Shown piece after piece: positions 37,044 through 46,901 of a stretch of 64,000 nt of DNA; within the stretch, counting starts at the first letter, position 1, and every line of letters starts with the position of its first letter. The DNA is from Lacimicrobium sp. SS2-24. GTDB taxonomy: Bacteria; Pseudomonadota; Gammaproteobacteria; Enterobacterales; Alteromonadaceae. The translations under genes were made by a program, and so were the position numbers. The notes below the pieces were generated by a model. It was not told the DNA's origin, ran no database searches, and saw nothing but the letters and a program-made list of their open reading frames with translations. The stretch lies in contig NZ_NIWW01000008.1 in assembly GCF_002201535.1 (NCBI RefSeq), positions 124,001 to 188,000 of the forward strand, read 5' to 3'.

Positions 37044-38345
37044 ATGCAAGTTTCAGTTGAGACGACTCAAGGTTTAGAACGCCGTCTTACCATTACCGTA
37101 CCGGCAGAGAAAGTCGATACGGCCGTGAAATCACGTTTACAACAATTAGCTAAAACCCAACGTATTAATGGTTTCCGTCCTGGTAAAGTGCCTGTGAACG
37201 TGATTAAAAAACGTTTTGGGCAAGCAGTGCGCCAGGAAGTGGCGGGTGAAGTGATGCAGCGCAACTTCTATGAAGCGGTAGTGCAGGAAAAACTGAATCC
37301 TGCCGGCATGCCTGCTTTTGAATTGCAAAAAGACACGGATGGAGAAGACTTAGAGTTTGTTGCTTCTTTTGAAGTGTATCCTGACGTTGAAATCAAAGAT
37401 CTGGACAAGATCAAAGTAGAGAAGCCGGTTGTTGAGATCACAGATAAAGATCTGGATAACATGATGGATACTCTGCGTAAGCAGCATGCCAACTGGAAAG
37501 AAGGTAAGCGCAAAGCCAAGAAAGAAGACCGTGTGACCATCGATTTTGTTGGCACAATTGACGGTGAAGAATTCGAAGGCGGAAAAGCAGAAGATTTTCA
37601 GCTTGAACTCGGTAAAGGCAGCATGATCCCCGGTTTTGAAGACCCCATCGTTGGTCACAAGCCCGGTGAAGAAGTGATCGCCGATGTTACCTTCCCTGAA
37701 GATTACCATGCCGATAAGCTCAAAGGTAAGGAAGCGCAGTTCAAGATCACCATCAAGAAAGTTGAAGGTCTGGACCTGCCGAAAGTTGATGATGAATTTG
37801 CCAAACTGTTCGGTGTAGAAGATGGCGGCGTTGAAGCATTGCGTGACGAAGTGCGCAAGAACATGCAGCGTGAACTGGAACAGACACTGAAAAACCAGGT
37901 GAAAGAGCAAGTGATCAATGGTCTGGTTGAAAGCAACCAGATTGACCTGCCCAAAGCGCTTGTGGACCAGGAAGTGAATCAGTTGCGCCAGCAGGCATTG
38001 CAGCGTTTTGGCAACCAGCAGCAAGGCAATATGCCTGAACTGCCGGCAGAGTTATTTGAAGAAAATGCGCGTCGCCGGGTTTCTGTTGGGCTGTTGCTGG
38101 GTGAAGTGATCAAGCAAAAAGAGCTGAAAGTCGACGAAGGTAAAGTACAGTCTTTGATCGAGACCACAGCCTCTGCGTATGAAGATCCAGAAGAAGTGAT
38201 CAACTATTACAAGAGCAACAAGGAACTGATGCAGCAAATGCAGAACCTGGCGCTGGAAGAACAGGCGGTAGAAAGCTTGCTGGCTGATGCCAAGGTAAAA
38301 GAAGTTAAGAAGAAATTTGACGACATTATGAACAAGCAAGCCTGA
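37044..38345 (+). CDS. tig: Trigger factor
   Basis: A ribosome-bound chaperone and peptidyl-prolyl isomerase, 433 residues. The ribosome-docking signature GFRPGKVP is near residues 42-49. The FKBP-type domain is about 150-245 ([17 protein letters not shown]), and the remainder is the helical arm region. It starts the quality-control run tig-clpP-clpX-lon, the same order as in enterics, and is followed by a strong terminator. Confidence 0.98.
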   Translation: MQVSVETTQGLERRLTITVPAEKVDTAVKSRLQQLAKTQRINGFRPGKVPVNVIKKRFGQAVRQEVAGEVMQRNFYEAVVQEKLNPAGMPAFELQKDTDGEDLEFVASFEVYPDVEIKDLDKIKVEKPVVEITDKDLDNMMDTLRKQHANWKEGKRKAKKEDRVTIDFVGTIDGEEFEGGKAEDFQLELGKGSMIPGFEDPIVGHKPGEEVIADVTFPEDYHADKLKGKEAQFKITIKKVEGLDLPKVDDEFAKLFGVEDGGVEALRDEVRKNMQRELEQTLKNQVKEQVINGLVESNQIDLPKALVDQEVNQLRQQALQRFGNQQQGNMPELPAELFEENARRRVSVGLLLGEVIKQKELKVDEGKVQSLIETTASAYEDPEEVINYYKSNKELMQQMQNLALEEQAVESLLADAKVKEVKKKFDDIMNKQA

Positions 38346-38387
38346 TTTCGCGCTTGCTCGTTGACTTAGTCTGTCAGCACCTGATTA

Positions 38388-38416
38388 AATGCCCGGTACA
38401 TACCGGGCATTTTTTA
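38388..38416 (+). terminator. Rho-independent terminator of tig
   Basis: AATGCCCGGTA (38388-38398) pairs with TACCGGGCATT (38401-38411) across a two-base loop, followed by a T-run to 38415. Unlike four other terminators here, no repeat element is attached after its T-tract. Confidence 0.93.
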
Positions 38417-38486
38417 TTTCTGCAGGGATGAAACTCCAGCCGCAAACACAGGACGTGCACAGGCGTCAAACAGTGAGACGATTAAC

Positions 38487-39116
38487 ATGATGGATAAGTC
38501 TTTAGAAACTATGAATTCTCTTGTTCCAATGGTGGTTGAGCAAACTTCCAAAGGAGAGCGTTCCTACGATATCTTTTCCCGCCTGCTGAAAGAGCGTGTG
38601 ATCTTTTTAGTTGGCCAGGTAGAGGATCATATGGCCAACCTTATCGTGGCGCAGATGCTGTTCCTCGAGTCTGAAAATCCTGATAAAGATATCTTTTTGT
38701 ATATCAATTCTCCCGGCGGTTCGGTTACAGCCGGCATGGCCATCTATGATACGATGAATTTTATCAAGCCGGATATTAGTACGGTGTGTGTCGGGCAGGC
38801 CGCCAGTATGGGTGCCTTCTTGTTATCAGGTGGCGCGAAGGGCAAGCGCTATTGTTTGCCAAATTCCCGGGTGATGATTCATCAACCCCTGGGCGGATTT
38901 CAGGGACAGGCATCGGATTTTGAAATTCATGCCAAAGAAATTCTGTCTGTTAAAGAGAAGCTGAATCGCTTGCTGGCTGAGCATACCGGGCAGGACTATG
39001 AGACAGTCGCTCGCGATACAGACAGAGATAACTTTTTGAGCGCCACATCGGCCAAAGAGTATGGTTTGGTGGACGAAGTGCTCAACAGCAGGTTAGATGC
39101 GCATAAGCAAAAGTAG
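38487..39116 (+). CDS. clpP: ATP-dependent Clp protease proteolytic subunit
   Basis: A tetradecameric serine protease working with ClpX or ClpA. The protein has 209 residues. The triad is Ser107 (GQAASMGAF), His132 ([10 protein letters not shown]) and Asp181 (DRDNF). The N terminus is probably processed, as in enterics. The 127-base gap to clpX may contain a second promoter, although the two genes are usually co-transcribed. Confidence 0.98.
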   Translation: MMDKSLETMNSLVPMVVEQTSKGERSYDIFSRLLKERVIFLVGQVEDHMANLIVAQMLFLESENPDKDIFLYINSPGGSVTAGMAIYDTMNFIKPDISTVCVGQAASMGAFLLSGGAKGKRYCLPNSRVMIHQPLGGFQGQASDFEIHAKEILSVKEKLNRLLAEHTGQDYETVARDTDRDNFLSATSAKEYGLVDEVLNSRLDAHKQK

Positions 39117-39243
39117 GTCAGGATTAATCCAAACGGATTATTTGGCCGATAGTAATGAATAGATGTAAGCTTAGGTAGTGATCGATACTCCTGTAACCTA
39201 GAGTTCGCAAGGGTGTTCCACATCTGACAGAGGTAAAAAGTAA

Positions 39244-40521
39244 ATGAGCGATAATCAGAGCGGGGAAGGTGACAACAAACTCTTGTACTGTTCCTTTTGC
39301 GGTAAGAGTCAGCATGAAGTACGCAAGCTGATCGCCGGACCATCGGTGTTCATTTGTGATGAGTGCGTCGAGTTATGTAATGACATTATTCGCGAAGAAA
39401 TCAAAGAAATCGCACCCAAGAAAAAGCAGAGTGCGTTACCTAAACCCAATGAGATCCATCATCACCTCGACGATTATGTGATTGGCCAGGAGCACGCTAA
39501 GAAGGTGCTTTCGGTAGCCGTTTACAATCACTACAAGCGTTTACGTAATGGTGATGTGCACGAAGGTGTGGAACTCGGTAAGAGTAATATCCTGCTTATC
39601 GGCCCGACGGGCAGTGGTAAAACCCTGTTGGCTGAAACGCTGGCCCGCTTCCTGGACGTGCCGTTTACGATGGCCGATGCCACTACGCTAACCGAAGCCG
39701 GTTACGTGGGTGAAGATGTCGAGAACATTATTCAGAAGCTGCTGCAAAAATGCGATTACGATGTAGAGAAAGCTCAGCGTGGTATCGTCTACATCGATGA
39801 GATTGACAAGATCTCACGCAAATCAGATAACCCTTCGATTACACGGGATGTGTCGGGTGAAGGGGTTCAGCAGGCCTTATTGAAGCTGATTGAGGGAACC
39901 GTTGCGTCGGTGCCGCCCCAGGGTGGAAGAAAGCATCCGCAGCAGGAGTTTTTGCAGGTTGATACGTCGAAAATTCTGTTTATCTGTGGTGGCGCGTTTG
40001 CCGGCCTGGATAAGGTCATCGAACAGCGGGCACAGACTGGCACCAGTATCGGTTTCGGCGCAGAGGTGCGCAGTAAGTCAGATATGATGGGGCTGAGTAA
40101 GCTGTTTCAGCAGGTAGAACCGGAAGATTTGGTTAAATATGGCTTGATCCCTGAGTTTATTGGTCGTTTACCGGTTGTGGCAACACTAGAAGAACTCAAT
40201 GAGGATGCCCTGATACAGATTCTGTGTGAACCGAAAAATGCCCTGACCAAGCAGTATGGGGCGCTGTTCTCGATGGAGAATGCAGAACTTGAGTTTCGAG
40301 AAGACGCGCTGCACGCCATAGCAGTAAAAGCCATGGAGCGTAAAACAGGCGCCAGGGGTTTGCGTTCCATCGTTGAAGGTGTCTTGCTGGAAACAATGTA
40401 CGATCTGCCTTCCATGGACGATGTGAGTAAGGTGGTGATAGATGAGTCGGTAATTCGCGGTGAATCTAAGCCGATCCTTATTTACGATAACGCCAAAGAG
40501 AAAAAAGCGGCATCTGAATAG
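39244..40521 (+). CDS. clpX: Clp protease ATP-binding subunit ClpX
   Basis: A AAA+ unfoldase that feeds ClpP, 425 residues. The N-terminal zinc domain has Cys16, Cys19, Cys38 and Cys41. Walker A is GPTGSGKT, Walker B is [10 protein letters not shown], and the ClpP-docking IGF loop is in [11 protein letters not shown]. It is followed by a terminator to whose T-tract repeat element B is joined. Confidence 0.98.
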   Translation: MSDNQSGEGDNKLLYCSFCGKSQHEVRKLIAGPSVFICDECVELCNDIIREEIKEIAPKKKQSALPKPNEIHHHLDDYVIGQEHAKKVLSVAVYNHYKRLRNGDVHEGVELGKSNILLIGPTGSGKTLLAETLARFLDVPFTMADATTLTEAGYVGEDVENIIQKLLQKCDYDVEKAQRGIVYIDEIDKISRKSDNPSITRDVSGEGVQQALLKLIEGTVASVPPQGGRKHPQQEFLQVDTSKILFICGGAFAGLDKVIEQRAQTGTSIGFGAEVRSKSDMMGLSKLFQQVEPEDLVKYGLIPEFIGRLPVVATLEELNEDALIQILCEPKNALTKQYGALFSMENAELEFREDALHAIAVKAMERKTGARGLRSIVEGVLLETMYDLPSMDDVSKVVIDESVIRGESKPILIYDNAKEKKAASE

Positions 40522-40525
40522 TCTG

Positions 40526-40549
40526 AAAGGCCCCTCTGGGGCCTTTTTT
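40526..40549 (+). terminator. Rho-independent terminator of clpX
   Basis: AAAGGCCCC (40526-40534) pairs with GGGGCCTTT (40538-40546) around TCT, with a T-run to 40549. The repeat element starts at 40550. Confidence 0.93.
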
Positions 40550-40680
40550 ATGTCCAGGGACGGACGGTATGCCGATGTTGGAGGGATTGTTCATCGGCGA
40601 TGTCGGGACGGACGGTATGCCGATGTTGGAGGGACTGTTCATCGGCGATGTCCAGGGCCGGACGGTATGCCGGATGCCGG
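40550..40680 (+). repeat. Terminator-linked repeat element, locus B
   Basis: Two full units (50 and 48 bp, from 40550 and 40600) and a partial third (from 40648). The conserved part is ATGTCCAGGGACGG followed by ACGGTATG. The hairpin arms are GCCGATG (40571-40577) with CATCGGC (40592-40598), and again 40619-40625 with 40640-40646. The arms differ from those of locus A (GCCGGGA/TCCCGGC) at the same place yet still pair. The two copies within the locus differ only by one base in the hairpin part and a two-base deletion at the start. Confidence 0.9.
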
Positions 40681-40821
40681 GAGAGCGTAACATCGGCATG
40701 CAGCGATATTTGCCTGATGGGTGGGAGTCACGCCAACCCAGATGGCGGCCGCGCTTCTGAGTCAACATGGCGATGCCGTTAAGGTTTTAAATGCCTTATG
40801 TACAGAGATAGGACGTTGGTG
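40681..40821. other. Remainder of the clpX-lon gap
   Basis: I see nothing clear here. The clpX-lon gap (40522-40882) otherwise consists of the clpX terminator, repeat element B and the sigma-32-type lon promoter. Short open frames through the repeat are not credible genes. Confidence 0.4.
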
Positions 40822-40849
40822 ATTGAACTTTCTGTCGCCATCCCCATAT
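40822..40849 (+). promoter_or_regulatory. Sigma-32 heat-shock promoter of lon
   Basis: ATTGAAC (40822-40828), 13 bases, then CCCCATAT (40842-40849). This fits the heat-shock consensus CTTGAA with CCCCATnT, including a perfect -10. The start would fall near 40856, giving a short leader before the lon ATG at 40883. Lon is a classic heat-shock gene. Confidence 0.8.
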
Positions 40850-40882
40850 TATTACCCAACTGAAACAGTAAAGAGATTCCTT

Positions 40883-43249
40883 ATGACGAGTAAGCAGGCC
40901 GAAGTGGTCGAAATGCCGGTACTGGCACTGCGGGATGTAGTGGTCTATCCGCATATGGTAATTCCTTTGTTTGTCGGCCGTGAGAAGTCCATTCAGTGCC
41001 TGGATGCTGCCATGGATAAAGACAAGCAGATCTTTTTAGTGGCGCAAAAAGACGCCGGTGTCGATGAGCCCGAGGCTGATGATATTTATCGCGTTGGCAC
41101 CATAGCCACCATCTTACAGCTGCTAAAACTCCCTGATGGCACAGTGAAGGTCCTGGTTGAGGGCAATGTGCGTGGAGAAATTCAGACTTATCTGCAAGAC
41201 CAGGAGTACTTTGTAGCTGAGGTAATTAAAAAGGCGGATGAGCCTATTGATGATGCGGAGCAGGAAGTCATGATCCGCTCTGCAACCTCTCAGTTTGAAG
41301 GCTATGTGAAGCTGAATAAAAAGATTCCCCCCGAAGTGCTGACTTCTTTGAATGGTATTGAAGATGCGGCCAGACTCGCTGATACCATGGCGGCACACAT
41401 GCCGCTGAAATTGTCGGAAAAGCAAAAAGTACTGGAAATGGATCAGGTGGGTGAGCGGCTTGAGTATCTGATGGCACTCATGGAGAGTGAAATCGATTTG
41501 CTCCAGGTAGAAAAGAAAATCCGTACCCGGGTCAAAAAGCAGATGGAAAAGAGCCAGCGGGAGTATTACCTGAATGAGCAAATGAAAGCCATTCAGAAAG
41601 AACTCGGTGAGCTGGATGATGCACCTGATGAATTTGAAGCACTGAGTAAGAAAATTGATGACGCGAGAATGCCTGCCGACGCAAAGCAAAAGGCCAGTGC
41701 TGAGCTACAGAAGCTGAAAATGATGTCACCTATGTCGGCAGAAGCGACGGTGGTGCGCAGTTATATTGATTGGCTGGTCAGTGTGCCCTGGTACAAACGC
41801 AGCAAGGTGAAAAAAGATCTCGCCAATGCTGAGAAGATCCTGGATGCGGATCATTATGGGCTTGAGCGCGTCAAAGAACGCATTATTGAATATCTGGCGG
41901 TACAGCAGCGGGTTCGTAAACTCAAAGGGCCAATTCTGTGCCTGGTCGGGCCTCCCGGAGTGGGAAAAACCTCATTGGGACAGTCCATCGCTAAGGCGAC
42001 AGGACGTAAATATGTGCGTATGGCATTAGGTGGTGTCAGAGATGAAGCGGAAATCCGCGGACACCGCCGCACTTACATCGGCTCTTTGCCGGGTAAACTG
42101 GTACAGAAGATGGCCAAAGTGGGCGTGAAAAACCCACTTTTCCTGCTCGATGAAATCGACAAAATGTCCTCAGACATGCGCGGAGATCCGGCCTCGGCAC
42201 TGCTGGAAGTATTAGATCCGGAACAGAACAGCACCTTCAGTGACCATTATCTGGAAGTGGATTATGACCTTTCAGATGTCATGTTTGTCGCTACGTCTAA
42301 TAGCATGAGCATTCCCGGCCCTCTGCTTGATCGGATGGAAGTCATCCGGTTATCAGGGTACACCGAAGATGAGAAGCTCAACATTGCCCAACGTCACCTG
42401 ATTGAGAAACAAATGGGGCGAAACGGCTTGAAGAAAGGCGAGCTGGTACTAGAAGAGTCCGCCATTATCGGCATTATCCGTTATTACACCCGCGAGGCCG
42501 GTGTGCGTAATCTCGAGCGTGAGATTTCTAAGGTCTGTCGCAAAGCGGTGAAAAATATTCTGCTGGATAAGTCCGTTAAGAAAGTGGTGGTGAATGACGA
42601 GAATCTGGCCGATTATCTGGGTGTTCAACGTTTTGATTATGGTAAAGCAGACAAGAATAACCAGATAGGGCAAGTGACCGGTCTGGCCTGGACCCAGGTG
42701 GGTGGAGACTTGCTGACCATTGAAACGGCTGCCGTTCCGGGTAAGGGTAAAACAACCTTCACAGGCTCACTGGGCGATGTGATGCAGGAGTCGATTCAGA
42801 CTGCCATGACGGTAGTGAGAAGTCGGGCCGAAAAACTGGGTATCAGCAAAGATTTTCATGAAAAGCGTGATATTCATGTGCATGTTCCCGAAGGCGCGAC
42901 GCCAAAAGATGGCCCCAGTGCGGGTATCGCCATGTGTACCGCTTTGGTCTCGACACTTACCGGTAATCCGGTCAAATGTGATGTGGCCATGACCGGTGAA
43001 ATTACCTTACGCGGAGAGGTGCTGGCCATCGGCGGACTCAAGGAAAAGTTATTGGCGGCGCATCGCGGTGGCATTAAAACGGTGGTGATTCCAAAGGAAA
43101 ACGAGCGGGATCTGAAAGAAATCCCGGACAATGTTAAACAGGATCTTGATATCCACCCTGTGCAGTGGATCGATGAGGTGTTGGTGCTGGCGCTGGCCAA
43201 CAATCCTGAGGGCTTTGAGCCTGTTGAGCCCCCGGAACAACAGAAATAA
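40883..43249 (+). CDS. lon: ATP-dependent protease Lon
   Basis: A AAA+ serine protease for misfolded and regulatory proteins. The protein has 788 residues from ATG 40883, which has AAGAG seven bases upstream and matches enteric length. An in-frame ATG at 40823 would lie within the heat-shock promoter. The LON N-domain starts [19 protein letters not shown]. Walker A is GPPGVGKTS, Walker B is FLLDEIDKM, and the catalytic Ser is in [16 protein letters not shown] with Lys in [16 protein letters not shown]. It is followed by hupB, as in enterics. Confidence 0.98.
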   Translation: MTSKQAEVVEMPVLALRDVVVYPHMVIPLFVGREKSIQCLDAAMDKDKQIFLVAQKDAGVDEPEADDIYRVGTIATILQLLKLPDGTVKVLVEGNVRGEIQTYLQDQEYFVAEVIKKADEPIDDAEQEVMIRSATSQFEGYVKLNKKIPPEVLTSLNGIEDAARLADTMAAHMPLKLSEKQKVLEMDQVGERLEYLMALMESEIDLLQVEKKIRTRVKKQMEKSQREYYLNEQMKAIQKELGELDDAPDEFEALSKKIDDARMPADAKQKASAELQKLKMMSPMSAEATVVRSYIDWLVSVPWYKRSKVKKDLANAEKILDADHYGLERVKERIIEYLAVQQRVRKLKGPILCLVGPPGVGKTSLGQSIAKATGRKYVRMALGGVRDEAEIRGHRRTYIGSLPGKLVQKMAKVGVKNPLFLLDEIDKMSSDMRGDPASALLEVLDPEQNSTFSDHYLEVDYDLSDVMFVATSNSMSIPGPLLDRMEVIRLSGYTEDEKLNIAQRHLIEKQMGRNGLKKGELVLEESAIIGIIRYYTREAGVRNLEREISKVCRKAVKNILLDKSVKKVVVNDENLADYLGVQRFDYGKADKNNQIGQVTGLAWTQVGGDLLTIETAAVPGKGKTTFTGSLGDVMQESIQTAMTVVRSRAEKLGISKDFHEKRDIHVHVPEGATPKDGPSAGIAMCTALVSTLTGNPVKCDVAMTGEITLRGEVLAIGGLKEKLLAAHRGGIKTVVIPKENERDLKEIPDNVKQDLDIHPVQWIDEVLVLALANNPEGFEPVEPPEQQK

Positions 43250-43486
43250 CCGCTGATACGGGGCTTTTTGTGGATTTTTTCGCGTTCAGGGCTTCCCAAC
43301 AGGGAAAGTTGTGGTAGCCTTTAACTGGAACTGGCCACAAGCCCTGATACAAAAGGCTTTTGAGCTATTCTCATTAACCAAAAAATATCTAAGTCTTAGC
43401 TTGAAGTAAATCTTCAAGCTTGTTATAACAAATTCGCAACAAGTGTGCGGAACAGACAAATAATAACAAATGAAGGGGATGATATT

Positions 43487-43759
43487 GTGAATAAGTCTCA
43501 ACTAATCGATAAGATCGCTGCTGGTGCTGATATTTCAAAAGCCGCTGCTGGTCGTTCGTTGGACGCATTGACCGATGCAGTAACTGAAGCACTCAAAGAC
43601 GGTGATCAAGTTGCATTGGTTGGTTTTGGTACTTTCTCTGTACGTGAGCGTGCTGCCCGCAGTGGCCGTAATCCACAGACAGGTGCAACTATCCAGATTG
43701 CAGCGGCCAAAGTGCCTTCTTTCAAAGCTGGTAAAGCACTGAAAGACGCCTGCAACTAA
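43487..43759 (+). CDS. hupB: DNA-binding protein HU-beta
   Basis: A histone-like nucleoid protein of 90 residues. The GTG start at 43487 ([11 protein letters not shown]) has AGGGG nine bases upstream. The enteric hupB also starts with GTG at this place. The DNA-binding arm is [28 protein letters not shown]. It is followed by a terminator with repeat element C joined to it. Confidence 0.97.
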   Translation: MNKSQLIDKIAAGADISKAAAGRSLDALTDAVTEALKDGDQVALVGFGTFSVRERAARSGRNPQTGATIQIAAAKVPSFKAGKALKDACN

Positions 43760-43780
43760 GCACTAAGCGTGTTTAAAAAA

Positions 43781-43808
43781 AGCGATGAGTCATCTCATCG
43801 CTTTTTTT
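43781..43808 (+). terminator. Rho-independent terminator of hupB
   Basis: AGCGATGAG (43781-43789) pairs with CTCATCGCT (43794-43802) around TCAT, with flanking A and T runs. The T-run ends at 43808, and the repeat element starts at 43809. Confidence 0.94.
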
Positions 43809-43880
43809 ATGTCCAGGACGGTATGCCGAAAGTGCATGGACGCGCAAGAGCGGCGATGTCCAGGACGGAGGGTATGCCGA
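43809..43880 (+). repeat. Terminator-linked repeat element, locus C
   Basis: The most decayed copy. One full 47-bp unit (from 43809) and a partial second (from 43856), each starting ATGTCCAGGACGG. The hairpin has GCCG (43825-43828) with CGGC (43851-43854) and TGC (43833-43835) with GCA (43844-43846), separated by symmetric four-base mismatches. A further fragment TATCCAGGGGCGG occurs near 43908. The 47-bp period is not a multiple of three, which argues against coding. Confidence 0.8.
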
Positions 43881-44015
43881 GGGCATATGGTTACACTATC
43901 TTTGGGTTATCCAGGGGCGGTCAAGAGTGTTCAGGTTAAAGTAAAAGGCTGGCTTTTGACGGTGCATTTTTAGTGGCGGCAGCGCCGTCAATTTCCCTCT
44001 TCTGTAGCATTCTGT
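43881..44015. other. Remainder of the hupB-ppiD gap
   Basis: No gene is seen. The frame of ppiD is open back to 43973, but that extension is not conserved. The ppiD promoter elements lie just to the right. Confidence 0.45.
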
Positions 44016-44038
44016 TTGTCCGGACAATACGTTATAAT
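44016..44038 (+). promoter_or_regulatory. ppiD promoter region with 12-bp palindrome
   Basis: The perfect palindrome TTGTCCGGACAA (44016-44027) is followed five bases on by a perfect -10 TATAAT (44033-44038). The -35 is poor (TTCTGT at 44010-44015, 17-base spacing), so activator control or repression at the palindrome is plausible. Confidence 0.5.
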
Positions 44039-44089
44039 CACCGCCATTTTAAGTCTGCCGTCAGGCTAAATCGGAGTTTAAAGACCAAG

Positions 44090-46006
44090 ATGTTAGAGAG
44101 AATCAGAGAAGGGTCACAAGGCCTGGGAGCCAAAATTATACTGGGCTTGGTGATCATTACCTTTGCTTTAGCGGGTGTTGGTAGTTACCTGAATGCTAAA
44201 AGTGATCAGCCTGTTGCCAGCGTTAACGGTGAAGAAATTGGTCAGGCAAGCCTGGAGCGGGCTTATCAGAATGAACGAGCGCGAATGGAACAGCAGTATG
44301 GTGATGCCTTTATCGATATGATGGCAGATTCTGACTATATGCGCACATTCAGGCGTAATCTTCTCGATCGTCTGATTGCAGAAAAACTGGTGGAACAGGC
44401 TGCAGAAGAACTGGGTTTGCGGGTCAGTGATCAACAAGTCAAACAGGCGATTATTGAAACGCCCAGCTTCCAGATAGCAGGGGCGTTTAATAATGACAGA
44501 TATCAGGCAGTTCTTCGCCAGAATGGTCTTCAGCCCAAAGATTTTCGCGATATCCTGCGCCAGGATATGACTCGCCAGCAAGTCGTAAGGGCCGTGCTTG
44601 GTTCAGAATTCAGTCTCGAGAGTGAAGCACAGCTGGCGTTCAGATTACAACAACAGACCCGCGATCTTGCCTATCTGTCTATCCCGGCCAGTGCCTTTAT
44701 GTCTGATGTGGAGGTTAGCGACGAAGAGCTTAACGCCTTCTATCAGTCCAATATCAGCCAGTTTGATACGGAAGAAAAAGTCTCACTGCGCTATATAGAG
44801 GTGACGGTGGACGATATGTTGTCACGGGTACAGGTCAGCGAAGAAGAATTAGAAGAATACTATCAGCTCAACGCCAATGATTATCGCTCTGAAGAGCAGC
44901 GTCGCGCATCTCATATTCTGCTGGAGGTTGGTGAGGATAATAAAGACGAGAAAATGGCGCTGGCGCAGGAATTGTATCAGCGTTTACAGGACGGGGCTGA
45001 CTTTGCGGAACTCGCCCAAGAGTACTCTGATGATACCTTCAGTGCCGAAAATGGTGGTGATCTGGATTGGTTTGGTCGTGATGTGATGGACCCTGAATTT
45101 GAACAGGCGACCTTTGCATTGCAGCAGGTGGGAGAGATCACTGAGCCCGTTGAAACGGAGTTTGGTATTCATCTGATCAAGCTCACCGACATTCAGCCGG
45201 AACAAGTACAGACTCTGGATGAAGTGCGTGAAGAGATTGCTGCTCAGGTACAACGTGATAAGGCGGTTGCTGAGTTCTATGACCTGCATGAACAAATTGC
45301 GCAGGTGGCTTTTGAAATGCCGGATAACCTCGAAGAGGTGGCTGAGCTGGCCGGTAAGTCTGTACAATCTACGGCGCTGTTCTCGCGCAGCAGTGCGCCC
45401 GAGTTGTTCGCGTCAAATCAGATGCAGAATGTGGCGTTTTCCGACGAATTGATCCTCGATCGCGTGAACAGTGAGGTCATTGATATCTCCTCTGAGCACC
45501 TGTTGGTAATGCGTGTCAGTGAACATCAGCCGCAACGAACCCGTCCGCTGGATGAAGTTGAGCCGATGATTTACGAACAGCTACAGTCGCAAAAGGCACA
45601 GCAGGCCGCAAGAGCCTGGGCCAATGAGGTGCTGAGTCACTATCAGGCAGGCGAGGATCAGGCTGCACAAGAGAAGCTGGCAGAGATGTCTCTTACATGG
45701 CAGGACCATGAAGGTGTCATGCGTTACGGCACTGCTCTGCCCCAGTCTGTGGTAGAACAGGGCTTCAAACTGCCTGCGCAGAGTCAACAGAATATGGCAG
45801 TGGTGAACACTACCGATGGTAATGTGGCGATTGTAAAAGTGGACCAGATTCACAATGCTGATGCCGCTGAGCCAGCCATGTTGGCACAGATTTCTGAACA
45901 ACTGGCAGAGGGTCGTGGACAGCGTGTTTACACGGACTTTATTGAGGCTCTTAAGGCCCAGGCTGACATTGAACTGTATGCAGTACAGCCTGCCGAAACA
46001 CGCTAG
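44090..46006 (+). CDS. ppiD: Periplasmic folding chaperone PpiD
   Basis: An inner-membrane-anchored chaperone at the Sec translocon exit, 638 residues. The start ATG 44090 (MLERIREGSQGLGAKIILG) matches enteric PpiD; the frame continues upstream without conserved sequence. A membrane helix (about 13-34) is followed by a SurA-like N region and one parvulin-type domain (about 265-370; RRASHILLEVGEDNKDE, GGDLDWFGRDVMDPEF). It follows hupB, as in enterics. Confidence 0.95.
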   Translation: MLERIREGSQGLGAKIILGLVIITFALAGVGSYLNAKSDQPVASVNGEEIGQASLERAYQNERARMEQQYGDAFIDMMADSDYMRTFRRNLLDRLIAEKLVEQAAEELGLRVSDQQVKQAIIETPSFQIAGAFNNDRYQAVLRQNGLQPKDFRDILRQDMTRQQVVRAVLGSEFSLESEAQLAFRLQQQTRDLAYLSIPASAFMSDVEVSDEELNAFYQSNISQFDTEEKVSLRYIEVTVDDMLSRVQVSEEELEEYYQLNANDYRSEEQRRASHILLEVGEDNKDEKMALAQELYQRLQDGADFAELAQEYSDDTFSAENGGDLDWFGRDVMDPEFEQATFALQQVGEITEPVETEFGIHLIKLTDIQPEQVQTLDEVREEIAAQVQRDKAVAEFYDLHEQIAQVAFEMPDNLEEVAELAGKSVQSTALFSRSSAPELFASNQMQNVAFSDELILDRVNSEVIDISSEHLLVMRVSEHQPQRTRPLDEVEPMIYEQLQSQKAQQAARAWANEVLSHYQAGEDQAAQEKLAEMSLTWQDHEGVMRYGTALPQSVVEQGFKLPAQSQQNMAVVNTTDGNVAIVKVDQIHNADAAEPAMLAQISEQLAEGRGQRVYTDFIEALKAQADIELYAVQPAETR

Positions 46007-46045
46007 GTTGTTATAGCCGTAGGTCGCTTTGGCGGCTTTAAATAA

Positions 46046-46074
46046 AAAACCACTGCCAATGCAGTGGTTTTTTT
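46046..46074. terminator. Bidirectional terminator between ppiD and sapF
   Basis: AAAACCACTGC (46046-46056) pairs with GCAGTGGTTTT (46061-46071) around CAAT, with a T-run on the plus strand to 46074 and an A-run on the left that serves the leftward sap operon. Confidence 0.93.
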
Positions 46075-46121
46075 GTTGACGTTTAACGGTGTTCTAGTTT
46101 AACGGTGTTTTAAACGGTAAA

Positions 46122-46901
46122 TCACTGGCCGGATATCAGCTCCTGATGGGCTTGTATGGTGCGCTTGGTGTATTCTGATTTTGGCCAGTTGAAAATCACT
46201 TCTGTCTTACCCGATTCGATAACCTGCCCTTTTTCTAATACCAGTATTCTGTCACTGATATGGCGGACAATACCCAGGTTGTGAGAGATAAAAATAAAGC
46301 CAAGGCCCAGTTGTTGCTGCAGACTCATGAGCAGATTTGCCGTTTGTGACCGTACCGACGGATCCAGTGCAGCGAATGGCTCGTCGGCGACAATCACCTG
46401 AGGGTTCAGGATCAGTGCTCTGGCTACCGCCGCACGCTGATGTTGGCCTTCTGAGAGCATATGACGGTAAAAATATTGGTGCTCAGGCAGCATCCCCACC
46501 TGAATCAGCGTGTTCTCAATTTGTTTTTTTCGCTCACTGGCGGACATGCCGGTATTCAGAATGAGCGCTTCATCCAGCTGACGTCCAAGAGTGAGTCCCG
46601 GGTTCAGTGACTCTTTACTGTGCTGGAAGATCATCCTGATAGCACTGAAACGTCGTTGTTTTGAGGTGTTACAGACCGGCTCACCATTTAACAAGATGCT
46701 GCCTCCTTCAGGCTCCAATACGCCGACCAATAATTTTGCCAGCAGCGATTTACCCGAGCCATTTTCGCCCATGACAGCCATGGTCTCACCGCGTTTTAAC
46801 TCGAAACTCAACGGCGACAAACGAAACAACTCCTGGGAGCCAAACAGACTGTTTTTGTTCTTGCGGTATGACAGACCGCTGACCGTCAACAGGCTGTTCA
46901 T
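46122..46901 (-). CDS. sapF: Sap-type peptide ABC transporter ATPase SapF
   Basis: An ATP-binding subunit of the Sap (SapABCDF) oligopeptide-type ABC system, 259 residues. Walker A is GENGSGKS, the signature is LSEGQHQRAAVARAL, and Walker B is VIVADEPFAALDP. It overlaps sapD by four bases (ATGA). It is the last gene of the leftward pspF-sapABCDF operon. In enterics Sap is linked to antimicrobial-peptide resistance, putrescine export and K+ uptake; which applies here is unknown. Confidence 0.93.
   Translation of the reverse strand: MNSLLTVSGLSYRKNKNSLFGSQELFRLSPLSFELKRGETMAVMGENGSGKSLLAKLLVGVLEPEGGSILLNGEPVCNTSKQRRFSAIRMIFQHSKESLNPGLTLGRQLDEALILNTGMSASERKKQIENTLIQVGMLPEHQYFYRHMLSEGQHQRAAVARALILNPQVIVADEPFAALDPSVRSQTANLLMSLQQQLGLGFIFISHNLGIVRHISDRILVLEKGQVIESGKTEVIFNWPKSEYTKRTIQAHQELISGQ

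Noticed and set aside
37350-38024. 224-codon minus-strand open frame opposite tig
   Set aside because: It is Phe/Leu-rich, as expected from the complement of Glu/Lys-rich trigger factor codons. No family features.
41123-41689. 188-codon minus-strand open frame opposite lon
   Set aside because: It lies wholly within conserved Lon coding sequence and shows only complement-strand composition.
43973-44089. 39-residue N-terminal extension of PpiD
   Set aside because: It contains the -10 TATAAT of the gene and is not conserved; MLERIREGSQ is the family start.
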